DNA of 5,653 nt. Source: Pseudomonadota bacterium (GTDB lineage Bacteria > Desulfobacterota > Desulfobacteria > Desulfobacterales > Desulfobacteraceae). Positions 1-4,410 of the stretch are shown piece by piece; position 1 is the stretch's first letter; each line of letters begins with the position of its first letter. The notes below the pieces were generated by a model. The model made no database searches and had not been told where the DNA came from. It saw only the letters and a list, made by a program, of their open reading frames with translations. The position numbers and the translations under genes were made by a program. The stretch is from positions 1 to 5,653 of the forward strand of contig JAHJDU010000246.1 of the NCBI GenBank assembly GCA_018812385.1. Reading direction: 5' to 3'.

Positions 1-41
1 AGAATTGGAATGAAGGTTTCATTAAATTTTGGTAAATTCAT
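1..41 (-). CDS. Start of a protein resembling the Mrr N-terminal domain (restriction-type), cut by the window edge
   Basis: Only the first 13 complete codons are visible, reading MNLPKFNETFIPI, and the 14th begins CT (Leu). The ATG is at 41-39. An AAAAGG Shine-Dalgarno-like stretch at 58-53 lies 11 nt upstream. The pattern LPKFxExxxPIL matches my memory of the opening of Mrr_N (PF14338), a winged-helix domain at the N-terminus of Mrr-type modified-DNA restriction endonucleases and related proteins. The gene points the same way as the AbiGi-like gene and starts about 40 nt beyond the hairpin at 83-145, so it fits as the next gene in the same array. With so few residues the family call is tentative. 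The start itself is well supported by the ATG, the Shine-Dalgarno and the open frame to the edge. Confidence 0.45.
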   Translation of the reverse strand, partial: MNLPKFNETFIPI

Positions 42-82
42 ATTTCAATCAACCTTTTATATAATCATATACGTCTAAAAGA

Positions 83-145
83 ACAGAACGTTGCTGCTCA
101 CGGGCGCGCTGCTGTATGCGCGTCCGGTGCAGCAGATGGTTAGGT
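83..145 (-). mobile_element. Candidate integron attC recombination site (hairpin with bulged bases)
   Basis: On the minus strand the site opens with ACCTAAC (145-139), which fits the attC R'' consensus RYYYAAC. CATC follows, then the arm TGCTGCACCGGACGCGC (134-118), an 8-nt loop (117-110) and the opposing arm ending GAGCAGCA (109-92). The arms pair over about 15 bp with one mismatch and unpaired bases on both sides, as attC stems do with their extrahelical bases. The R' side reads GTTCTGT (89-83): it keeps the essential GTT but departs from GTTRRRY. It begins about 30 nt after the AbiGi-like stop codon, the usual attC position. Read on the plus strand instead, R' would be a perfect GTTAGGT (139-145) with a poor R''. 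A generic hairpin or terminator-like repeat remains possible. Confidence 0.45.
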
Positions 146-175
146 GATAATTTGTGTTTATCTCATTTGTGCAAA

Positions 176-916
176 TTAAAAATTTGTCACAATTTCTTTA
201 AAGGTATATAGCTTTTTCCATATTTTATTTTCCGACTTTATTTCCAAAGTACTTTTTTCCTTTTTTAATTGATTGTAAATTTGAGTAGTTTCGTCCTCTG
301 AATCACAAATAATAAAATTTATATCTTCCCATAAAAATTTTAAATTATTTCCTCGCGAACCAGGCAAACAAGAAGCGCGCCATTCTCTTTCGTCATAATA
401 TTTTTTACTATTTTCCTTATATGCTTTTAAAAAAGGAACGCCCGATGAAATAAATTCTAATGCTTTGGTTAAATCATTTTCCAAAGTTTCTATTACGATC
501 ATGGCATCATTGGGCAGTTTTTCAATATCAATTGTTTTCTTATTTTTAAGAGCTACTCTTTGTTGAACAAATTCATTTCCATTTTGCAATTTCGCTTCAT
601 GTAGATCCATGAATTCAATTACTTCTTTTGAAAATCCTGGGGAATTTGAATGAACATATCTTACAGGGGATATTTTATTTTTTATAGCCCAACTGTTTGA
701 GAGACCAATAGCGTATTTTCCATAATTTTCTCGATGGTCAATTGCTTGCGTTAATGGAATGTCACAAAAACAAACAACATCAATTTTGGCTAACACTGAC
801 ATTTGTGGATATGGCTCTGAAACCGAAGAAAATCTAAAGCCTGTCTTTAATATGGCAATTAATGTTTCTAAAGATTTCGTATAATGGAATAATGAAGAGG
901 AGCTTAGCAATGTCAT
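176..916 (-). CDS. AbiGi-family abortive phage infection protein
   Basis: A 246-residue soluble protein with no signal peptide or membrane segment. It matches the AbiGi family (PF10899, named after the lactococcal AbiG abortive-infection system, where AbiGi is annotated as the antitoxin of AbiGii). Visible family blocks are LFHYTKS (9-15), the spaced IL..GF (22-27), VVCFCDIPL (47-55), HRENYGKYAIGLSNSWAIKN (61-80) and YDEREWR (174-180). The length is typical, so it looks complete. The start is ATG at 916-914 with only a weak AAGTGA upstream. A GTTAGGA box lies 19 nt before the start and a candidate attC follows the stop, as in a gene cassette. No AbiGii partner is visible; the downstream gene instead resembles Mrr_N. 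The coding sequence is visibly richer in A/T than the genes to the right, suggesting acquisition. The F-H-x-T opening and late E-R-E-W-R recall DUF2971- and DarT-like proteins, but no catalytic activity is claimed. Confidence 0.82.
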   Translation of the reverse strand: MTLLSSSSLFHYTKSLETLIAILKTGFRFSSVSEPYPQMSVLAKIDVVCFCDIPLTQAIDHRENYGKYAIGLSNSWAIKNKISPVRYVHSNSPGFSKEVIEFMDLHEAKLQNGNEFVQQRVALKNKKTIDIEKLPNDAMIVIETLENDLTKALEFISSGVPFLKAYKENSKKYYDEREWRASCLPGSRGNNLKFLWEDINFIICDSEDETTQIYNQLKKEKSTLEIKSENKIWKKLYTFKEIVTNF

Positions 917-935
917 ATCACTTTATTTAATGTGT

Positions 936-942
936 TCCTAAC
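936..942 (-). other. Candidate cassette boundary box (attC/attI R' core, GTTAGGA)
   Basis: The minus strand reads ACTTGTTAGGA, ending 19 nt upstream of the AbiGi-like ATG. GTTAGG preceded by ACTT is common at the right end of attC sites, and recombination occurs after its first G. The final A departs from the GTTRRRY consensus. The short distance to the start codon is what a cassette with a minimal 5' leader shows. I could not find the rest of an attC upstream: only a weak pairing of ATATCA with TGATAT lies in the neighbouring 50 nt. The call rests on this half site plus its symmetry with the hairpin at 83-145. Confidence 0.35.
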
Positions 943-1067
943 AAGTAATTGTGCAGATCTGAATATCAAGAAAAATTGAATGATATCTGACCTCAAGTAA
1001 CATAGTGGTTTAAATCAATAAATAGCAACTTTGAAAATGCCTGTAAAGAGAAATCAAAAAAAAACAA

Positions 1068-1095
1068 ATCATATTGGAGACTTGAGATTAATCAA
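1068..1095 (-). promoter_or_regulatory. Possible promoter reading toward the AbiGi-like gene
   Basis: On the minus strand TTGATT (1095-1090) and TATGAT (1073-1068) are separated by 16 bp, a reasonable sigma-70-type pair, with an AT-rich downstream region. It lies about 150 nt before the AbiGi-like start and would transcribe the two left-hand genes. In AT-rich DNA such matches arise by chance, so this is only a candidate. Confidence 0.22.
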
Positions 1096-1170
1096 AAAAC
1101 AAATTTTCTGTTACTTCTGTACATCTGCAAGTATAATACAGGGTTTGGGTCTGAAGTGCTTTGCCAGGGA

Positions 1171-1343
1171 GGTTGGGTGTGGGTTGCAGGGAATCGTTGA
1201 TTGCTATTCTGTACAGGTTCTTAATGCAGCGGAACGTTAAGAACGGCAAGTGTCTGAGCGGAGCGAGTTTTGCCGTTTAGTGCAGCGGAATTTAGAACCT
1301 GTAAGAATAGTTCAATCGGATGAATCGCAATCCACCCCCAACC
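1171..1343. repeat. Long imperfect palindromic element with nested hairpin (MITE- or REP-like)
   Basis: The arms 1171-1224 and 1291-1343 are inverted copies. The outer 17 bases match at 15 positions (left GGTTGGGTGTGGGTTGC). A poorly paired stretch follows, then ATTG, CTATTCT and TACAGGTTCT repeat with small gaps. The centre holds an exact 8-bp inverted repeat, AACGGCAA (1242-1249) with TTGCCGTT (1270-1277), around a GAGCGGAGCGAG-containing loop. A competing exact 8-bp stem, GTTCTTAA (1217-1224) with TTAAGAAC (1237-1244), excludes the other two. CAGGGA occurs just outside both ends (1165-1170 and 1349-1354) but is offset by 5 bp on the right, so it is at best a doubtful target duplication. 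No transposase is encoded. A non-autonomous mobile palindrome is my preferred reading; a structured RNA or boundary terminator is the alternative. Confidence 0.6.
1225..1290 (+). repeat. Direct repeat TGCAGCGGAA flanking the inner hairpin
   Basis: TGCAGCGGAA occurs exactly at 1225-1234 and 1281-1290, one copy on each side of the AACGGCAA/TTGCCGTT hairpin and in the same orientation. It therefore breaks the symmetry of the surrounding palindrome. This suggests the inner part was inserted or copied separately from the outer arms. Confidence 0.55.
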
Positions 1344-1363
1344 GGACTCAGGGAAACCATTCT

Positions 1364-1412
1364 ATTGACAATGGACATTCTTGTGTTGACATAAGGGGTT
1401 AAAAATTATAAT
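1364..1412 (+). promoter_or_regulatory. Promoter and possible operator of the MarR-truA operon
   Basis: TTGACA (1386-1391) and a perfect TATAAT (1407-1412) are spaced 15 bp apart, shorter than the usual 17, and lie about 35 bp before the MarR ATG. A second TTGACA (1365-1370) sits exactly 21 bp, two helical turns, upstream of the first. Two small palindromes overlap the upstream copy: ATTGACAAT (1364-1372) and AATGGACATT (1370-1379). MarR proteins often repress their own promoter through short inverted repeats, so these could be operator elements. The promoter is fairly likely; the operator role is inference. Confidence 0.5.
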
Positions 1413-1446
1413 TGTATATGCAACCGCAACCCTTTTTGAGGTAAAA

Positions 1447-1893
1447 ATGGAAAACAATGAAAATTTTTTAGAAAGCTGTCTGTTTTTTAATACCAATGCC
1501 CTGTCCAGATATTTGTTAAAGCTTGCTGAAAAAAAATTTGCGCCCTTAAATCTCTCCCCTGCCCATGCATCATTAATGCTGCTGGTGTATGATACTCCCG
1601 GGATCAGTCCAAAAGACTTAAGTCATCGTCTTAACCTGACCCCTTCCACCATTACCCGCTTTGTAGATGCCCTGGAAAAAAAAGGTCTTGTCAATCGTAA
1701 GTCCAAAGGCAAGGCAGCATTTATCTCCCCCACTGCAAAGGGGCTTGAATTAAAAAGCCCTGTTGCTCTTGCCTATAAAAATTTATATTTAAAGTATACA
1801 GAAATTCTCGGGCCTGATTCAGCCAATAAGTTATCCTTTACCATTCTCACAGCCAATAAAAAACTATCCCAATTTATCACCGAGAATGAATAA
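1447..1893 (+). CDS. MarR-family winged-helix transcriptional regulator
   Basis: A 148-residue protein of normal MarR length. These are dimeric cytoplasmic regulators whose DNA binding is usually released by small ligands. An N-terminal dimerisation helix (about 8-32) is followed by the winged HTH: helices around 38-49 and 54-62, then the recognition helix in LTPSTITRFVDALEKKGL (64-81). The wing is short, RKSKGKAAFISPT (84-96), and lacks the Asp-x-Arg often seen at its tip. The C-terminal helices (about 107-147) complete the dimer interface. The start is fixed by GAGG at 1438-1441, five bases before the ATG. Its last codons overlap truA by 8 nt, so the two are cotranscribed. The regulated target cannot be read from the sequence; autoregulation through the promoter palindromes is plausible. 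Confidence 0.88.
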   Translation: MENNENFLESCLFFNTNALSRYLLKLAEKKFAPLNLSPAHASLMLLVYDTPGISPKDLSHRLNLTPSTITRFVDALEKKGLVNRKSKGKAAFISPTAKGLELKSPVALAYKNLYLKYTEILGPDSANKLSFTILTANKKLSQFITENE

Positions 1894-2629
1894 AAATTTT
1901 AAAATTATTATTGAATATGATGGTACGAATTTTTTCGGTTGGCAAAAACAACCAGACACAAAAACCGTTCAAGGTGAAATCGAAAAAGCTTTAAGCCTGA
2001 TTCTGAACCAGGAAATCAAGATTACAGGATCCGGGCGAACCGATGCCGGTGTCCATGCCTTTGGCCAGGTGGCAAATTTTCATGCTGATACAGATATTCT
2101 GCCAAAAAAACTTAAAGCAGCCCTGAACAGCCTGATAAAAGACCCCATTGTAATAAGGGATTGCCATCTTGTAGCGGATAGCTTCCATGCCAGGTACAAT
2201 GCTGTTTCCAAAGAGTATCATTATTTTATTTTGAACAGGCAGGACCCTTGTGCCATAGAAAGAATGTATCAATGGCATATAAGATCCCCGTTGGATATTG
2301 GGGCAATGACCCAGTGCTGTCATGCCATTACAGGAGTTTTTGATTTCAAGTCTTTTGAAAATACAGGAAGTCCGCGTTCCTCAACCCTTCGACAAGTCTT
2401 TTTTTTCAACATCAGTCAATTGGATCATCAGCGGCTTGTATTTAAAATTTGTGCCAGCGGATTTTTAAAGTATATGGTCAGAAATCTTATAGGAACCATT
2501 GTCCTTGCAGGGTTGAATAAAATTTCAATTCATGAATTTATACAAATCCTTAAAGCAAAAGACAGAAGTCTGGCCGGTCAAACAGCACCAGCCCATGGGC
2601 TGTTTTTAAAAAAGGTGAATTATTCCTGA
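1886..2629 (+). CDS. truA: tRNA pseudouridine(38-40) synthase TruA
   Basis: Isomerises uridine to pseudouridine at positions 38-40 of the tRNA anticodon arm; TruA works as a cytoplasmic homodimer without cofactor. The 247-residue protein is full length. It shows the N-terminal YDGTNFFGWQ (11-20), the catalytic block GSGRTDAGVHAFGQVANF (48-65) with nucleophile Asp53, ARYNAVSKEYHY (102-113) with the conserved active-site Tyr111, SGFLKYMVRNLIG (191-203) and the C-terminal AGQTAPAHGLFL (230-241). The ATG lies inside the end of the MarR gene, with a very close GAGA (1882-1885), so translation is probably coupled to the upstream gene. Its 3' end overlaps the convergent CLC gene by 10 bp and no clear terminator follows. 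The family assignment is firm; the pairing with a MarR regulator is the unusual part. Confidence 0.96.
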   Translation: MNKNFKIIIEYDGTNFFGWQKQPDTKTVQGEIEKALSLILNQEIKITGSGRTDAGVHAFGQVANFHADTDILPKKLKAALNSLIKDPIVIRDCHLVADSFHARYNAVSKEYHYFILNRQDPCAIERMYQWHIRSPLDIGAMTQCCHAITGVFDFKSFENTGSPRSSTLRQVFFFNISQLDHQRLVFKICASGFLKYMVRNLIGTIVLAGLNKISIHEFIQILKAKDRSLAGQTAPAHGLFLKKVNYS

Positions 2630-4410
2630 TTTTTTATTTTTTTGATATGCTGGTTGTAATGTGAGATGATGTCCCGTCTGTAAATCAAACCGATCAGATG
2701 GCCTGAATTATCTTCTTCCACAACAGGCAGGGCATCAATATTTTTTTGAGTCAATTTTAAAAGAGTTGTATTCAGGTCTTCAGAAGGAGTTGTGCAAATC
2801 AGGTCAGACACCATGATATCTTTCATGACAACCAATTGTTCTATATGAAGGGTAAAAATAACCTCCCTTATATCATTGGAGGAAAAAATACCTGAAAAGT
2901 CTCCCTTGCTGTTAATTACCGGGAAATAATGCTGTTTTGTACTTGAAAATATTTTTTTAAATTCGCTGAAAGGCATATCTTCATTCACGCACCTGACCTC
3001 TTTGATCAGATGTCTTAAGTCTTTGACTTTTATTGTTTGAAGAATATCCATCATAAATTCGCCGGCATGAGCTGGAGAATCAATCCTTGATTTGACCTGA
3101 TTTTCAAATATGGTCCATCTCTGGCATAATAAATAACAAATGGAACATACAAGAAGACTTGGCAGCAATAAGTGGTAGGAGTTGGTCATCTCACTTATAA
3201 AAATAATCGTTGAAATAGGCGTGTTGGATGCTGCGGCAAAAAAACCTGCCATACCAACAATAACAAAGGAGCCCGGGCTTGTGACAATCGAAGGGATAAG
3301 CAGGTTGAAAATTTTCCCGACTGCTCCCCCCATGGCTCCCCCTATGACAATGGAGGGACCGAATACCCCGCCGCTGCCTCCGGACCCAATGGAAAATGAT
3401 GTGGTAAATATTTTTCCAATGGCCAATGCAATCAGAGTTGAAATGGCAACCTGGTTAAAGATCGCTTCCTGGGCAATTCCATAACCAAAGGCAAGGGTAT
3501 AGGGAAGAAAAAAGCCGATAATACCAGTAATCAAGCCACCTATGGCAGGTTTAAAATGGTTGGGGATTGATAATTTCTTGAAAAGACCAATGACCCCATA
3601 AAATACTTTAATGTAAAGAATGGCGGTAAGCGAAAGGACCCCGGCAAGGACGAGATAAGGTCCCAACTCCAGGGGATTTTGAAATTTAAAACCTGGAGAA
3701 TCAAATAAAGATCCCCATCCGAAAACAAGACAGAAAGTACAATAGGCTACAACAGAGGAAATACCTGCCGGAATAATGACTTCTGATTCAAAGTCAGGGT
3801 CACGATAGAGTACTTCTGCCGCAAAAAGTGCCCCTGCCAGAGGAGCACGGAATATGGATCCAACCCCGGCACCAATACCCGCAGCCATCATAATTCTTCT
3901 TTCTCTTTCGGAAAGGTTGAATTTGGTTGCCAGAAAAGATCCAAACCCCGCACCGATTTGTGCAATGGGCCCTTCCCTGCCCCCTGATCCCCCTGTTGTT
4001 AAGGTAATGGCAGAGGCAATTGTTTTGATGAAAGGAATTCTGGCCCGGATCATTCCGCCTTTATTATGGTAGGCATCAATGGCAGCATCTGTTCCATGAC
4101 CTTCAGCCTCAGGGGCAAAGGTATAAACGATCCACCCGCTTACAAGCCCGCCCAATGCAGGGAGAATTAAAAGTATCCATTTGTTAAAAGGAGTCTGGGT
4201 GTGGGGCAAAAGAAGATGTTCTCCGGCAGGAGAAGCAGGTCTGTATCCTGCCATGAGATCCAAAAAATAATGCATGCCCAGTCCGCACAAATAATGGAAA
4301 ACAATGGCACCGCAACCGGCAATAAGTCCGATCAGGACAAAATAAAAAAGCCATCTGCCTGCAATTGCAATATCCCGCGAACCCAACTTTCCTCTAAAGC
4401 TCATGGGCAT
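2620..4410 (-). CDS. CLC-family chloride channel/transporter with C-terminal CBS pair
   Basis: An inner-membrane CLC protein of 596 residues, moving Cl- or a related anion. The membrane domain spans roughly 20-435. Signatures, numbered from the ATG at 4410: GHGTD (104-108) in place of GSGIP, GREGP (144-148) with the gating Glu146, FRAPLAGALFAAEV (187-200) and GSGGVFGP (345-352). Two CBS domains follow (about 461-520 and 529-587); these usually bind adenine nucleotides and tune gating. By manual alignment to E. coli ClcA, Ser107 becomes His105, the internal proton Glu203 becomes Val200 and Tyr445 becomes Phe435. Only the gating Glu is kept, so coupled H+ exchange is uncertain. I chose ATG 4410 because GAGA lies 8 nt upstream and the stop of the preceding gene overlaps as TGATG; a TTG at 4413 and an ATG at 4404 are alternatives. 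It is probably cotranscribed with the aminotransferase. Confidence 0.93.
   Translation of the reverse strand: MPMSFRGKLGSRDIAIAGRWLFYFVLIGLIAGCGAIVFHYLCGLGMHYFLDLMAGYRPASPAGEHLLLPHTQTPFNKWILLILPALGGLVSGWIVYTFAPEAEGHGTDAAIDAYHNKGGMIRARIPFIKTIASAITLTTGGSGGREGPIAQIGAGFGSFLATKFNLSERERRIMMAAGIGAGVGSIFRAPLAGALFAAEVLYRDPDFESEVIIPAGISSVVAYCTFCLVFGWGSLFDSPGFKFQNPLELGPYLVLAGVLSLTAILYIKVFYGVIGLFKKLSIPNHFKPAIGGLITGIIGFFLPYTLAFGYGIAQEAIFNQVAISTLIALAIGKIFTTSFSIGSGGSGGVFGPSIVIGGAMGGAVGKIFNLLIPSIVTSPGSFVIVGMAGFFAAASNTPISTIIFISEMTNSYHLLLPSLLVCSICYLLCQRWTIFENQVKSRIDSPAHAGEFMMDILQTIKVKDLRHLIKEVRCVNEDMPFSEFKKIFSSTKQHYFPVINSKGDFSGIFSSNDIREVIFTLHIEQLVVMKDIMVSDLICTTPSEDLNTTLLKLTQKNIDALPVVEEDNSGHLIGLIYRRDIISHYNQHIKKIKNQE

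Larger units (their letters stand above)
943..1446. other. Non-coding stretch between the AbiGi-like gene and the MarR gene
   Basis: About 500 bases without a believable gene. A 69-codon frame at 1031-1240 opens with TTG, has no ribosome-binding site, resembles no family I know and runs into the palindromic repeat, so it is not called. The left half (943-1165) is AT-rich with a run of nine A (1056-1064). The right half holds the palindromic element (1171-1343) and then the MarR promoter region. No tRNA, CRISPR or integrase gene was seen. Confidence 0.7.

Noticed and set aside
960..995. Weak inverted repeat (ATATCA with TGATAT) near the GTTAGGA box, considered as a second attC
   Set aside because: Only about 6 bp pair and no RYYYAAC partner was found at a suitable distance.
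1031..1240. Open frame of 69 codons on the plus strand
   Set aside because: TTG start without a ribosome-binding site, no recognisable family, and its second half is the left arm of the palindromic repeat.
1165..1354. CAGGGA on both sides of the palindromic element as a target-site duplication
   Set aside because: The right copy is 5 bp away from the element end, and a 6-base match in this G-rich context can arise by chance.
1991..2323. Minus-strand open frame inside truA
   Set aside because: Antisense shadow of truA, whose catalytic motifs fix the coding strand.
2590..2601. Perfect 12-bp palindrome AGCCCATGGGCT followed by GTTTTT, terminator-like
   Set aside because: It has almost no room for a loop (about 4 bp of usable stem) and lies within the conserved AHGLF codons of truA, so it is explained by coding sequence.
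3182..4072. Plus-strand open frames opposite the CLC gene, rich in Pro, Ala and Ile
   Set aside because: They are antisense shadows of a strongly supported membrane-protein gene and have no start signals or family resemblance.
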